Shown here one piece after another: positions 43,424 through 55,489 of a stretch of 64,000 bases of DNA. The position numbers were made by a program, and so were the translations under genes. Position 1 is the stretch's first letter; the number at the start of each line of letters is the position of its first letter. The notes beneath the pieces are model-generated. The model was not told where the DNA came from. It ran no database searches and saw only the letters and a list, made by a program, of their open reading frames with translations. This stretch comes from Euglena gracilis (Eukaryota; Euglenida; Euglenophyceae; Euglenales), in NCBI GenBank assembly GCA_039621445.1, contig CP154957.1, positions 28,468,798-28,532,797 on the forward strand, in the 5' to 3' direction.

Positions 43424-43817
43424 ACAGGCATCAGCGTTAAAATCCATTCAATTGGCCCCGAGAAAGACACAGCAGAGCCACCAGTGCAGCTAGAGTTGCA
43501 GGTGGAGCAGAACGAGGAGGCAGAAAGGGAACTGAAAACGGAAACAAGCTTCTTTGTGACAACCCCGGGGGGCTGCCTTGTGTTTGTCCTTGTGCTTGTC
43601 CACAGCAGGCGCACCTTGGGGGGTTGAGTCCTTGCTGGGGCTGACTGAGCAAATTTCTTTTGAAAAATGGTGCTTTTCAGGCCCACGTATTCAACTCTGG
43701 GAGATGTGCAAGAGCATTGCCCACCCAAAACCTTCTTGAAAGAGCCAACCCTCCTGAAAGAAGCCTGAACAGAACTGCGGGAGGGGCTGACAGGGGGCAT
43801 GTGAACGGTGGGGGGCT
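43424..43817 (-). CDS. Exon of coiled-coil gene
   Basis: Acceptor CCTTGCAG, donor CCTGT|GTAAAA. It reads PPTVHMPPVSPSRSSVQASF, RRVGSFKKVLGGQCSC, then a Ser/Thr/Cys-rich segment ending GPIEWILTLMPV. Phases 1 in, 2 out match both neighbours. Serine/proline-rich composition suggests a disordered, possibly phosphorylated region. No domain recognised. Confidence 0.6.
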
Positions 43818-44347
43818 CTGCAAGGCAACAGCCAACCCATGCATGCCTTCCAGCCCTCCATAAATCTTCAACAGGGATGGTATTGAACACCAGGTGTGTT
43901 GCATGTGGTGTTCATCTCATCTTTGCAGCACATCCCATGTGTGATTTCATATGATTGTTGATGGGTTTTCAGAGACAATTGAAAATGTCTTTTTCTTTGT
44001 TGCCGGCTTTAGATTTGGACGGGATTTCAAGACCCCAAAGGGATATTCTCCATCACCTTTTTTTGGAATCAATTTCGTCTATGCTAACCCCTCCCCTCTG
44101 GTGGCGATGGGAAAGGACGAAGCTTTTTTCCCTGTTAGGGACTACCCTTTGAGGACCTGTTCATTCTTGGAAATATGCCACTTCTTAACGCTTCTTTAAA
44201 AAAAATGGGGTGCCGTTTGAAAATGGCCTGGAAATACTCGGGCGATTTCGACCACCCTCTCTTTCACCACTCTTTCCAAGACGTCCAGGGTACCATAAAG
44301 ATGAGTCAGAAAAAGATGTAGATGGAACGATATAAAACAATGGAAGT

Positions 44348-44450
44348 TTGCATCATGAACCGGCGCGAAGCCGACGGTTCGGCCTGGGACGCCGGTGCCT
44401 GAGTCGATGCCTGAACCGGCGTCCCAGGCACCGGCTTCATGCCCGGGATG
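44348..44450. repeat. GACGCCGG-type palindrome cluster
   Basis: Inverted arms GCCTGGGACGCCGGT / ACCGGCGTCCCAGGC nested inside CATGAACCGG / CCGGCTTCATG. Related to the clusters at 57.7, 60.9, 62.2 and 63.6 kb. Confidence 0.75.
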
Positions 44451-44712
44451 GCATCTGGGACACAGTTTTTAAAACCATTTCTAGGGGGCTCTGGCTGAGC
44501 TCCAAATCCCCCCGCATTCCTCGGAGGATGGTGTCCTCTTTGGCTTATGTGACGCCCCAGTTTGGGAGATGCATATTTTGGTGGTTTAAAAAAAAGTGCC
44601 CACAGGTGCGTCCAAAAAATGGTTCAGAAAACTGGATTTTCAATTTTAAATAATTGTTTCATAAAATGCCAACCCAGCACGCATAATGTTTGGGGGGGAT
44701 TGCACTCCTGGG

Positions 44713-44996
44713 CAGGGTTTTTTTTTAAGACCGGGGGGAGGGGGGCCCCCACCCACCCACCCCCTGGGCCCCCCGGGGGGGTCCCAGCGGAACCACTCAA
44801 TTTTCCCCGAAAATGGCCAAAATCGCGAAAATGCCAAAAAAATAGCATCTTTTCAAAAAATTTCGGCGCCTTCAGCGCCAAAAAGTATATCCCATTCCCC
44901 TGGGGGACCCCCAGGGGGGGGGGGGCTCGGCCGGACCCACCCACCCTACCCCCCCCCCTCACCCCCCGGGGGTACACGACTTAAAAAAAAACCCTG
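44713..44996. mobile_element. hAT-like MITE, family B copy 5
   Basis: CAGGGTTTTTTTTTAAGACC left; inverse at right ending AAAACCCTG. Perfect 8-bp duplication CTCCTGGG at 44705-44712 and 44997-45004. Core GGCGCCTTCAGCGCC. It lies in an intron of the coiled-coil gene. Confidence 0.9.
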
Positions 44997-45284
44997 CTCC
45001 TGGGAGACAATTTTTTTTATGCAAAACAACCAACATGGCAACAAGCGGGCGTTTTTTTTAAAAAAAGAAAAACTATTTGCCGATTTTTTGAAGGAAAAAA
45101 ATGTGCAAAAAAAGAGAGAAAAAACAAATGGAAAAACAATGACACCAAATTCCCTTGATCACGCAGGAGAGCATGGGTCACAAATACCTACCCGGGAGGG
45201 ACCGCAGACGCCAAACCAAAACCCAACAAGAAAATTTACACAATGAAAGTGATTGGGGTGGGATGCAACAGCAGCCATACACAC

Positions 45285-45394
45285 CCTGTTCGAGCATGGT
45301 CCTTTGCACACTTCCTTGAGACATCGTTTCAGATTCCGCCAATGCAATCTCAGGAGGGATGATCATTCCGTCACGCCGAATCAGGTTGCGCTCC
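45285..45394 (-). CDS. Exon of coiled-coil gene (most 5' found)
   Basis: Acceptor CTATCTCCAG, donor GAACAGG|GTGTGT. It reads ERNLIRRDGMIIPPEIALAE then SETMSQGSVQRTMLEQ, phase 2 in and 1 out; the joined codon with the exon at 43817 is GAG (Glu). The upstream 5' part of the gene was not located; GC-rich open frame at 45500-45590 is a weak candidate. Confidence 0.65.
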
Positions 45395-45743
45395 CTGGAG
45401 ATAGACAGAATCCTTTTTGTGACGGGTGTAAAGACCATCACCAAAATAATGATGGAGGGGTGAGTTCTGTGAAAAAAGCTGTTGGTTTTTCAGAGCTGCA
45501 TTTCAGGCAAGGTGACGGCTGGGGCAGTGGAGGAGCCACAGTCAGGATGCCGCGGCGCTCGTGGTGGAGCAAAAAAAATGGTGCAAAAAAAGCATAATAT
45601 TCAAAGTATCTCAAAAATGAATCAAAATGAAAGAAACTGTTCAAACATCAAATGAAACCCTAAGGACGCCCAGCCCATTAGGGTCATTTTTGGTCCCAAA
45701 AAAAATATGAATTGCCAAATATCCCGAAAGCGAAGCAAAATCA

Positions 45744-45900
45744 AGCAAACCTGGGAAATAGTGCCCCCCTTCTGGTCTGTTTATGGCCGGCACTAACTTC
45801 GCTTCTGTCCCATTTTGCTGTGTGGTGAGAGGCCAGTGCTCTTTTGTTGCTCCACCTGACCGGGTGAGCAACTCTGGTGCAATTCCTAGGCCTGGGAAAT
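45744..45900. repeat. Dispersed repeat family I, copy 2 (inverted)
   Basis: Inverse match to 19365-19548, including TGTTTATGGCCGGCACTAAC and GGTGAGCAACTCTGGTGCAA. Confidence 0.7.
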
Positions 45901-46407
45901 AATGCCCACTCCAAGTGGTGGGGGGGGGGCACTGAATGAATCTATGGGGGGGACAATAAGAGCGTGGCAAAAAAGGAATTTCATTGGCCCGCCAGAAAGA
46001 CCAACCATCCGCCATTGGCCAGGGCCTGGGCCCGTCATTTTGTGATCACTTTGAAGGATTTTCACCTTACAGCTAACCGCCATCACTTTGACGCACAGTG
46101 GCTAAAACCGCGGCCCTTGATGGCCAGTAATTTGGCCTAGAGTTGCCAAAACCTAGGCACCACATGCCGCTATTCTGGCCCGTGGAGGAAAAAATTTTGG
46201 CACCAAGTGGTCAAAACCATGGTGCCCGGTTGCCATTACTTTGGCACCCGGGATTCATGATGGTTTGTCAAAAAAATTGTTCGTTGTAGAAGTGGCCAAA
46301 ATACTGGCCCATTGTTGCAGAAACTTGAAACAGAAACTTGGCACCATTTTTGCATTTTTGGCTAGGCCAAATGGCCGGCACGAGGGGCCAAAGTTTCCGG
46401 GTTTAGC

Positions 46408-47255
46408 TGTGAAGGCCACCTCTTTAAAACCCATTTTCTGGGCCCAACGTCTGTCTTGAATTTCTACTGACTTAAACCGAATTTAGGCTGAAATTGTTTA
46501 GGTCAGTCGATTTCCAAGAGGCACACGCTTGGGTCAGTCGATTTCCAAGACACTGAAATTGTTTAAGTCGGTCGATTTCCAAGACATTGAATACATAGCT
46601 GGTCAGATGGGGATCTTTAATGAGATTTTGGACATTTTGGATTTTCACCTTTTTCGAAAATTTTGGTTCTATGGGGTTCTGGAAGCGTTTTTTGGACACA
46701 ACCAGCTGAAATTAGGATGTCCCGTTGCATTTTCTGGAACTTCAAAATAAGCATTCTGCACAACTGGGCCAGATTCAGTTCCCATCGCTGGTCGTCTGAT
46801 AAGAAGCTTTCGATCAAGGGGTGATTTGGGAGCTTAGAAACAGATGGATAGGATCCCGATCCTATCAATCCGTCGGATAGGATCGAACTGAATTCAGAAT
46901 TTCAGTTTTATTGGTGAAGAATTTGGGGAAATCTAAATGTTGCCAAAAATGCCCGAAATGGAACAAAAGGTCATTCAGAAAAATGAAACAAAAACGGTTG
47001 GTCGATTTCCAAGACACTGAAATCTGTTTACGACAGTCGATTCCCAAGAGGATGCCTTTTTGGTCAGTCGATTTCCAAGAGGGCGCCCGCCAGGTCGGTT
47101 GATTTCCAAGAGGGCGCCCGTCAATGGCCAAAAAATTTTTTTGGCAATATCTCCATCTAGACGGTTCGGTCAAATGAAATTCAAGACAGGTGCGGGCACA
47201 GACAGAATAGGTTTTAATAAAATCGACCGACACTAACGGTTTCAGCAGAAGCAAC
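46408..47255 (-). repeat. Dispersed repeat family H, copy 2
   Basis: Inverted relative to 35809-36740: it begins TGTGAAGGCCACCTCTTTAA and ends in CGACACTAACGGTTTCAGCAG. Direct GTCGATTTCCAAGA units fill the middle. Confidence 0.75.
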
Positions 47256-47565
47256 GGGCAACTCGCTTTGCGAAACCGGACATAGGGCCCCAGACTCGTG
47301 CACGAGCCGGGGTCCCTAGGACCCGTGTTCAGGGGGGGGGATATTCCGGGGTCCTAGGTGCAGGGTGTTATTTGGACCCTCCAAAATAATGCCCGAATAA
47401 TCATTGTGAACACGCTGTTCACAATTATGAGGGCGTATTTGGGGTCACCCCAATAATTGTGAAGAGGTTGTTCACGATCATCAAGGCATGAAATCGTGAA
47501 CAGGGTTTTGATAAATCCACAATCAAAAGCTCTTCTCAAGGGCTTTCGGCAGATGGCCACATAAT

Positions 47566-48096
47566 TCAGCCATTCTGCATGATGCTCTTATTCTGGACGA
47601 CCATGTTTTCTGAAATTTGAACTCTTGTATTACTGTAGCTATCTGAGAATTGCCCCCCCCCCCCCCCGGAGCCCAAAACCAGGGGGAAATTGTCAACCAG
47701 ATTGAAATTTCCCGCTTTGGAGGCAAGTTGTAAGAAGTATTGAAAAGCGCTGTCTACCGCCTCGTCAATGTCGTAAACTGGGTCCCAGACCCCGGACTCA
47801 CGCCCGAGCCGGGGTCTGTGGACCCACAGTGATCTGCAGGTTTTTCCGAATGTTCCTGTCCAAGTTTCCACCGTCTGCACCATTGCGCCGCATTGGCCCA
47901 ATTTTTGGCGATCAAAAAAGCACGTGATTTTTGCTTTCCAAATGCCAAGAGCCAGTCGTAATGTCAAACGTAGTTCACAAACCTTTTGAAAATCCCTCAC
48001 TGCAGACCGTGCAACCTGTTTGGTTTTCAGTTGACCAGGGCTGGGGCAACTGCTGACAAACATGTCCCCAAACAAAAGCACAGTGACCCACATCAA
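47566..48096 (-). CDS. Hypothetical ORF, 176 codons
   Basis: The frame reads QLKTKQVARSAVRDFQKVCE, LRLTLRLALGIWKAKITCFF, QTVETWTGTFGKTCRSLW and DIDEAVDSAFQYFLQLASKA, plausible helical protein. A palindrome (CAGACCCCGGACTC / GAGCCGGGGTCTG, 47784-47820) interrupts it, and the end runs into a C-run. No family recognised; possibly an exon of the coiled-coil gene or a transposon remnant. Confidence 0.3.
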   Translation of the reverse strand: MMWVTVLLFGDMFVSSCPSPGQLKTKQVARSAVRDFQKVCELRLTLRLALGIWKAKITCFFDRQKLGQCGAMVQTVETWTGTFGKTCRSLWVHRPRLGRESGVWDPVYDIDEAVDSAFQYFLQLASKAGNFNLVDNFPLVLGSGGGGGQFSDSYSNTRVQISENMVVQNKSIMQNG

Positions 48097-48289
48097 ACGG
48101 CAGGGAAGAGCTGGTGTTTTTTTGTTTTTTTAAACAACAAAAATTAAAAAGGTTTTTATAAATTGAACTTTTTCCAGGCATCACCGTCGCCTTCACACCC
48201 CAAAATGCACAAAATTCATCTTCCCTGAAAGAAGTGCCAAAAAGTGCTGCATTTCCACACTAAAAAATGTAAATTTTTCAGAAAATGGC

Positions 48290-48530
48290 CCAGATTTTTT
48301 CGTCCCTTATTTTTTTGGTTATTTTCTGGCATTTTTCGGTCATCTTTCGGTCATTTTTCGGCCCTTTTCGGCCATTTTTCGGCCCTTTTCGGCCCTTTTT
48401 CGGCGACTTTCCGGCCATTTTTCGGCCCTTTTCGGCCCCTTTCGGCCTTTTCCGGCAATTTGCGGCCGTTTATCGGCCATTTTGGGCCATTTTCGGCCGG
48501 TTTTCCGGGGCATTTTTGGTCGTTTTCCGG
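48290..48530. repeat. TTTTCGGCC-type simple repeat
   Basis: About 18 irregular units of CATTTTTCGGCCCTTTTCGG; frames across it are artefacts. Confidence 0.85.
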
Positions 48531-48739
48531 CTGGCACGCGGCGCGCGCGCGTCGGCCGAACCCCCAGCGGGCCGGTCCCCACCCAAACCCTACGGCGCCT
48601 CGCTCGGGTCCCCCAATGTTTTTAACCCTAGTTGGGCGCCTCTTTGGGTTCGCTGGGTCCCCTGCAGACACCAATTTAACGACGTTGAGGGGATGGGATG
48701 GGACAGTTAGGAATAGAAACTTGACCCTAACCCTACGCC

Positions 48740-48927
48740 TTTACCACCCCCCCCCCCTTTATTGTCCCACCGACCTGCCCCCGGGAGGCCCGACCGGACA
48801 ATAAAGGGGGGGGGACAATAAAGGGGTACCAAAGGAATTTCATTGGCCGGGCCAAAAAAACCCCCCGTCGGCCGGGGCCCAGGGACAATAAAGGGGGGGG
48901 GACAATAAAGGGGGGGGGGGTGGTAAA
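48740..48927. repeat. TIR element family G, copy 1
   Basis: Ends TTTACCACC, C-run, TTTATTGTCC and the inverse GGACAATAAA, G-run, TGGTAAA. The core AAGGAATTTCATTGGCC is shared with copy 2. Confidence 0.75.
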
Positions 48928-49017
48928 TAACATCATCCGCTTTTCAGGTTCTGAATTGCAGCGGCCTTCGGCAGGCGGCCTTTGGCCGGTGTCGGCAGGT
49001 GGCCTTTGGGGCGCATG

Positions 49018-49685
49018 GCGGTAGACTGGGGGGGGGGGGTAGTGGGCAGTCGGCCGACTAGTCGGCCGACTAATGGTCGGTAGCTAGTCGGGAAGACGGG
49101 GTGGGGGGGGGGCATTGGGTAGTCGGCCGACTAGTCGGCCGATTACCCACTCTAATGCACTAACGGGTCAAAACCGCCGACTTTTAAGTCACTCCCCCAT
49201 GAAGACGATCCTATGCAAACGAGTTGGTGGCTAGTCAGTGGTCATGAAAAAGGTCTGTGGCAAGCCCAAATCACCCGGAAATGGTCCGGATGGGTCCAAA
49301 TAAGTGTCTTACACCTAAATAAACTCCCCCAGATGGAAATCTTTGGTCGGTGGGGGTCGGTGGGCCCTTGACGGGGTCCGGAGGGGTAAAAATCCAATGA
49401 TGAAACAGGGATAACATGAAAATCCTTTAGAAGTGCAAGCAGTCTGCATTGAAGGGCAGAAAACTCCCCCCTCCACCCCCATCCGAGCCTCAAATAACAA
49501 AATCCCTTCTGTGTTGGCAACATACTCGGGGGCTAAGTCGTTTTTGTGGCTCACTTTGGCATAGGCGGGGGGGGGGGAGGGCTCTGCCCCCTGCACCCCC
49601 CCAAATAACAAAATCCCTTCTATGTTGGCAATATACTTGGAGGGTTAAGTCCTTTTTGTGCGAAATTTTGCCATTATATTGATAA
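49018..49685. repeat. Repeat D+E, copy 1 (uninterrupted)
   Basis: D (49018-49492) begins CGGTAGACTGGGGGG and carries the palindrome AGTCGGCCGACTAGTCGGCC twice; it ends CCATCCGAGCCTC. E continues AAATAACAAAATCCCTTCTG to about 49685. The second copy is at 58749-62575 and is interrupted. Confidence 0.85.
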
Positions 49686-50105
49686 TCCAAAGGGGAGAGG
49701 TGCTCATTTGCCAAAAGTGGCCCAAAATGGGCATTTCCCCCCCAGGTTTTTGCATATTCACCCCTGATTGGGGGGTTTTGGAGCCATTTGGATGGGTTTT
49801 GATTGGTTTTGGGGTGATTTGGACAAAAGTTTTTTTCAGGGGGGGGCTTAAATCTCAAGGGGGGGGGGTAGTGCAAAAAAATGGTGGTCGGCCCGCAGGT
49901 CGGGCCGACCACCACAGGTCGACAAGGTCGGGCCGACCATGGTCGGCCCGACCTCCCTGGTCGGGCCGACTACCACAAGGGCGACCACCGGAAATCCGCC
50001 CGGGGCCGAGCTTTGCTCTTGCTCTAAAGAGATAAGAAACAACCCCATTTGACCCCCCAATTGGCTAATTTGACAAGGCTGACCCATTTCGGCAACTCCC
50101 GAAAA

Positions 50106-50285
50106 ACTGCGTCCTTAACGCAGACTCTGTCCAAAGTCCTGCGGGGTTAACGCAGACTCCGTCCGAAGGACAGAGTCTGCGTTAACCCCGCAGGACTTCG
50201 GATAGAGTCTGCGTTATATAACGCAGGCTTTGTCCGCTCGAAGTCCGTTAACGCAGCTCTGTCCTGAGTCCCTGCGCCTTTAACG
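50106..50285. repeat. AACGCAGACTCTGTCC palindrome cluster
   Basis: Three to four interleaved inverted units of GTTAACGCAGACTC and GAGTCTGCGTTAAC with GTCCTGCGGGG arms. Similar layout to the clusters at 59.3 and 60.9 kb. Confidence 0.8.
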
Positions 50286-50289
50286 CGGA

Positions 50290-53150
50290 CTTAACCCAAA
50301 CCTTGACCCTGGCCATGGGAGGCTAGGCACAGTATGGGGGGGGCTAAGGGAGGGGGGAGGGGCCACACAAGCAGCCGCGCAGGGGGGGGGAGGGGCCGGC
50401 CGAGCGGCCGCCCCCTCCTCCGGGCGGCCGCCCCCTCCTCCGGGCGGCCGCGCGGGCGGCGCCATATAATCGGTGATTTTCTTTCTTCTTTCAACGGCCG
50501 CCCCCCCCAAGATTTTTTCGCCCCCCCCCCTGAGAATTTTTTTGACTCAAAATTTTCTCGCCTCCCCCACCGAGAAAAATTCAACCTCCAAAATTTTTTT
50601 TTGCTATTCTCCTTTGCAGATCGATAAAATATTTTTCTCACATTAAGAACTCAACTATTCATTGAACTTTCGGGTGTTTTTGCTATTGGACCAGGGGCTT
50701 TCTTAAGCCGGAGGGCACCCCATCCCCCGGGGGGGTCCAGCCAGCCAGCAGGTCAAATCCAGCCAGCAGCCCAAATTCGGGCTGGGAGCCCCCCCCCCCC
50801 CGGGTCGAGTGAAATAAAGTTGGGTCCAGCCCGGCCGGAGGCCGGGCCAGCCGGCCGAAGGCCGGACCAGCTGGCCGCAGGCCGGCCAGCCAACTGGGCT
50901 TCCCAGCACACCTATCCCTGCATTTTCCCCCTCATCACAACTTCCTCCATCACAGCCCCCCAGCCTTGACCTAGCTCCATCCATCAAAATGTCGAAAATG
51001 GCAAAAAAAATATTGGAAAATTTTGTTTACCGTCGACCCAGCCCAGCCCAGCCCCCTCCAGCCCCGGACCCCCCCCTCCCCCCCCCCGGGGGGTCCAGCC
51101 AGCAGCTCAAATCCAGCCAGCAGCCTTTTTGCCAGCCGGAGGCTGGACCCCCCCCCCCCGGGGTCTTTAAGAAAACCCCTGTATTGGACGTCGCTACCGT
51201 CTTGCCGCCAAACAAGTTCAGAACTCATAGGTCGGAAAGGACAAAAGGGGGTGGGGCGGGACACGGGGGGGACACGGGGGGGGACACGGGGTGGGGGGGG
51301 ACACGGGGGAAACATGCCTCTTTTCGGGACCTTCTGGGACAAATTTTGCGACTTTTTGAGGGACCAAAAATTCATTTCACATTGACCCCGAGCCAAGCTC
51401 CAGGCCATACTAGGTGAAAAAAAAAAGGGATTGTGGGTGGGGGAAAGTCAAATGGCCTTGAGAATCCATGAAAAACCGTGGAAAATGATGCCAAACAGCT
51501 AAAAATTCATGCTGTATGTTGCCTTGGCCGCCTTCTAGGGACCCCCTGAAGTGCGGGACACGGGGGGGAACACGGGGGGGGGGGGACATGGGGATCACAC
51601 CCCCAAAGTCTTCCTTTTTTCAGTGTGGGGTTGTTGTTTGTGAACATGTATTTTGACTAGGCTTCTAACGTTCAATTTTTCAAAGAGCACACCATTTCCG
51701 TTGACAAATTTGGCTCTTTTGGGGAAGGTTTTTTTGGAAATTTTCCTTTCTGTCCAGCCGCCCTTCGGGCGGCAATACATTTTTTGTTCCACACAAAATG
51801 GCTCGGAGGGGGCAGCAACCTCATTGGAAGGCAACCTCATTACTGTCTGTTTTCCGCATTTTGCACTCGTTTGAAATTCCAAAACACAAAAGACTTCATG
51901 GTCTTGCCACCCGGTGGCGGCTTGAAACCTTCCAAGGTGTGATGGATTTGTGTCATGATGTCAAAAGTTGTTACATTTTTTTCTCACGTTCAATGCCCTC
52001 TTTCAAAAAAGCGCTACCGTCTCCTGCCCAAGGGCGGTGAGACACGGGACAGTGGTAATGTGCCTGGAAAAAAATAAATGAAATTTTCATTGAAAAATTT
52101 CAATTGAAAAATTGAAACATATAATTTTTATTTTTCAAACTTGAAAAATATCATTTCTTTTTACACACATGTTGGCAGCTGACAGAAGGGGCTGCCACAA
52201 GAAAAGTCAAGTTCAGGAACATTTTCTTCCGCAAAAGGATGCCACCGTGACGTGTGAGAATATCTGTGCAAATGATTAACGCTTGAAACCCTTGTGCCAT
52301 CCAATACCAGTGCAAACCACGAAGGGGGTGTTCCCCACGCGTCCCCCCCCTCCCGGATTTTGACCAGGCACATTTTCCCGTATTTTTTCTACACAAATTT
52401 GAGTGACATCAAAGATGGCGTGTGGGAGAAATTGGGCCACAGTTCCCCCCGGAGCCCAGGCACATGGGGGGGCTGGGAACATCCCGTTCACTTCCAAAAT
52501 GAACTGGACATGTTGGCCGTACCACCCCTGCAGTACGGGTGCACCAACCCCTGTTCACTTCCGAAGTTAACCGAACAAGGGGGGGGGGGAGGGGGGTTCC
52601 CGGTTTTTTTCCTATTGGAGGCTAGGCGCGCCGCTCGGGGGGGTCCGGGCCCCCCCCCTCCCCCCCCCCCGCGCGGCCCCTGCGCGGCCGCTCGCCCCCC
52701 CCTGGACCCCCCTCCCCTCCCCCCCCCTGTGCCTAGCATAGCCAAGAAAAAAAAAATTGGAGAAAAATCGCGATTTTTTGAGGCCCAAAAATGACCAAAA
52801 ATGACCATTTTCGGACACAAAATGGCAAATTTGGGGGCCGCGCGCTCTGCGCGCGGCCAAAAAAGCACTTTTTTGGTCAAAAATGGCCCAAAAATGGCAA
52901 AAAATGACCACTTTTTGGACCCAAAAATCACCGATTTTAGGATGCGTTCCGCCCGCGCGGCCGCCCTCGGACCCCCCCCCCCCCCCCCCCCCCCCCCCCG
53001 CCGCCCCCCCCCGGCCGCCCCCCCCCGCCCCCACCCCCCCCCGCCGCGTGCCTAGCCTCCATTAGCCCTGCTGACAGAATCCCCAGGTCTACAGGATTTA
53101 CATGGCCACGGGTCTTTGTTGGTGTATCATTCCATTGGAGTGTAGAAGCA
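50290..53150. other. G/C-run-rich DNA with short hypothetical frames
   Basis: It contains GCGGCCGC-rich blocks, CCAGCCAGCAG repeats (50735-51130), GGGGGGACACGG repeats (51260-51310), C-runs (52650-53050) and unassigned minus frames at 51595-51882 and 52151-52497 that look protein-like (e.g. FVNGNGVLFEKLNVRSLVKI; AQFLPHAIFDVTQICVEKIR) but lack a coherent splice model. Confidence 0.4.
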
Positions 53151-54038
53151 AATCACGATTGTGAACTGAAATTCAGCCCACACAAAGGCACTTTAGAAGC
53201 CTTACAACCTCCACCCCTGGGGTTGGCCAAATTCATTTCCCAAATGCCTTGGTGAAAGATTTGAAATTTGGACCCTTCCTGACAACCCACTTGAATGGGC
53301 AAAGTATGGTGAGGTCCTGGTGGATCCTTCATGGTTGCAAAAATGGGGGAAATATTTTTCATCTTATTTCCCGAAACGTTTTTGAAATATTTCTGAAATG
53401 AAATATATTCTCCCAATCTTTCGAAAGATACCCAATGCTAGTAGCCGGGGAACCGGGGCCGGGTCCAGATCCTCCCCCCCCCTTGACATACCGAAGGGCT
53501 TCCCACCCATCCCTGGCCCCCCCCCTCCCCCCCCTCCCCCCCGTGTGGCCCCCCCCAGCCCCCCCCCCCACCGCCGTGCCTAACTTCCACTGGATTCCGA
53601 GTTTCCGAATCACCTCCGGCACCAGGCCCGAAGGGGTCCAAACTGGGTCGGATGAGCCAACCCGTCATTCCGCCGGGGTGTCAAAAAATAAAATTTTGAA
53701 AATATCTCGAGAAAACATACATTATGAGTGTTAGTCAGACAAAATGCCCCTGAAATGACCCCTGGAGGCCGTTAACCCAAAGGCATCTCTCAACCATATC
53801 ACACCATTATATGGCCAAAAAGAAAGTCCCCAATTGGGGACAATTGTGATTCGGCACAAATTAGTTTATTTTAGTCAGGTCGAAAATGAACCGAGAAAGT
53901 GCATGAGGATGCAGAAGCGCATAAGCACCTGTTCAAAGCCTTTGCGAACTGAGGGCATGCCTTGCGGCCCATGTAAGCTGAAGGAGCTCCAAACATTTGG
54001 TGGCCCTATGGTATAAAAAATCCCAAATGAGCATTTCG

Positions 54039-54281
54039 TCAAACGAACCATACGGGCGTGTATGGTTCAAAGACACGAGGCCGCACCTCAGGGAAAATGA
54101 GTTGCTTTTCACCCACTCCAGCACGTAACTTGACACCTGAACGAAAAAAAATCACACAGCCCATCTGCATTTGCAAAAAAAAACCTGTATGTGGTGGAGG
54201 TGCAAACTCATCTCCAACAGAGACTTCCGTGAGGAAAGCATGCCCGCCGGTCATTACTTTCATTCCATCATCATCCTGCAA
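54039..54281 (-). CDS. Hypothetical exon(s), unassigned
   Basis: The frame reads DDDGMKVMTGGHAFLTEVSV, GDEFAPPPH and GEKQLIFPEVRPRVFEPYTP. A 48-nt GT-AG stretch (poly-T inside, 54138-54185) could be a small in-frame intron. A neighbouring frame (53933-54136) also reads like protein, so the phase is unresolved. No domain recognised. Confidence 0.3.
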   Translation of the reverse strand: MQDDDGMKVMTGGHAFLTEVSVGDEFAPPPHTGFFLQMQMGCVIFFRSGVKLRAGVGEKQLIFPEVRPRVFEPYTPVWFV

Positions 54282-54320
54282 GAAAGAAAACGGATTTAGT
54301 ATGAAAACTTTATAATTGAA

Positions 54321-54492
54321 AATACCCCCCCCCTTATTGTCCCCCCCCTTATTGTCCCTGGGCCCCGGACGACGGGGGGTTTTTTGGCCCGGCCAATGAA
54401 ATTCCTTTGGTACGGACTTATTGTCCCCCCCCCCTTATTGTCCGATCGGGCCTCCCGGGGGCAGTCGGTGGGACAATAAGGGGGGGGGTAAT
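54321..54492. repeat. TIR element family G, copy 2 (inverted)
   Basis: ATACC, C-run, TTATTGTCC at left and GGACAATAA, G-run, TAAT at right; core GGCCAATGAAATTCCTTTGG is the inverse of copy 1. Confidence 0.75.
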
Positions 54493-55148
54493 GGTTCATT
54501 TTGCTGCCTTCTCAAATGCCTTCCTCTCGCCAGGTGGCAGAAACCGCTCCCAATTTTGGATGGAGGGATTAGGGGGGGGGTCGACCATGGTCGATCCATG
54601 GTCATCTCGGCCCTCAGTTAGGGTGGGGACCGAGGGCGACCATGATTGACCCCGGTCGACCGACCAACCAAGGTTCCCGTTTTTTTGTTTTAAAACAAAG
54701 CAAAAAAACTTTCATGAATAAAAAACGGTTTAAAAACGGTTTTTTGTTTTTAAAAAAGGGTGTTTTTTTAAAATAAAACACCACAAATAGGAAAAAAACC
54801 TGTTTTAAACAACGTGTTTAAAAACAGCCCGGGAACCTTGCGACCAACCCCATCATGACAACCACCCCTTCCAAGGCGCAACCCCGCCGACCCCTCCATA
54901 ACGGCGACCTCCCTTTCCCACCCCATAACCGATCCCCCCCAAGGGGGCGACCATGGTCAAAACACCTTTAAAAATCATCCGCGATCAGTCCCGAAAACGG
55001 TTCGGAAGCACAATGGTTTTTTTTTGGAAATGCCGAAGTGGGCAATTTTCGGGAATGGGGTCCCGAATGGGGCCCAGGGAATCGTCTTTGGCCCTCGCCA
55101 TAAGATCCCGTTTTTGACTCCGTGTAATTCAATAGACAAAAGCAGACA

Positions 55149-55201
55149 CGGATCGGCACGGCTCGGCACGGCTCGGCACGGCTCGGCACGGCTCGGCACG
55201 G
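55149..55201. repeat. 10-bp minisatellite GCTCGGCACG x5
   Basis: Four perfect units and one GATCGGCACG variant in tandem. Confidence 0.95.
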
Positions 55202-55489
55202 TTGTCCAAAAGTCGCGACATCACACGCGTCGCGACTTTACCTGCGAGCTGACTCGCGACCTTCGTTCGCTGCCCATTTTTTATGTCTACTGCCCACTCA
55301 GAAAACAAAAAACTCCCACTCTGGAAAGTAAAAAATAAAATATCCCCTGGGCCCCATGCAGAGTTCGATGGATGTGTCTGAGTTAAAGTCAAAAAATCAT
55401 CTGACCATGACCCAGTGCCCATCAGTTGAGCTTTGTTGCCAAGAATACATGCAATCAATCCCCCTTCGAAAAAGCTGGACGAACACAGC

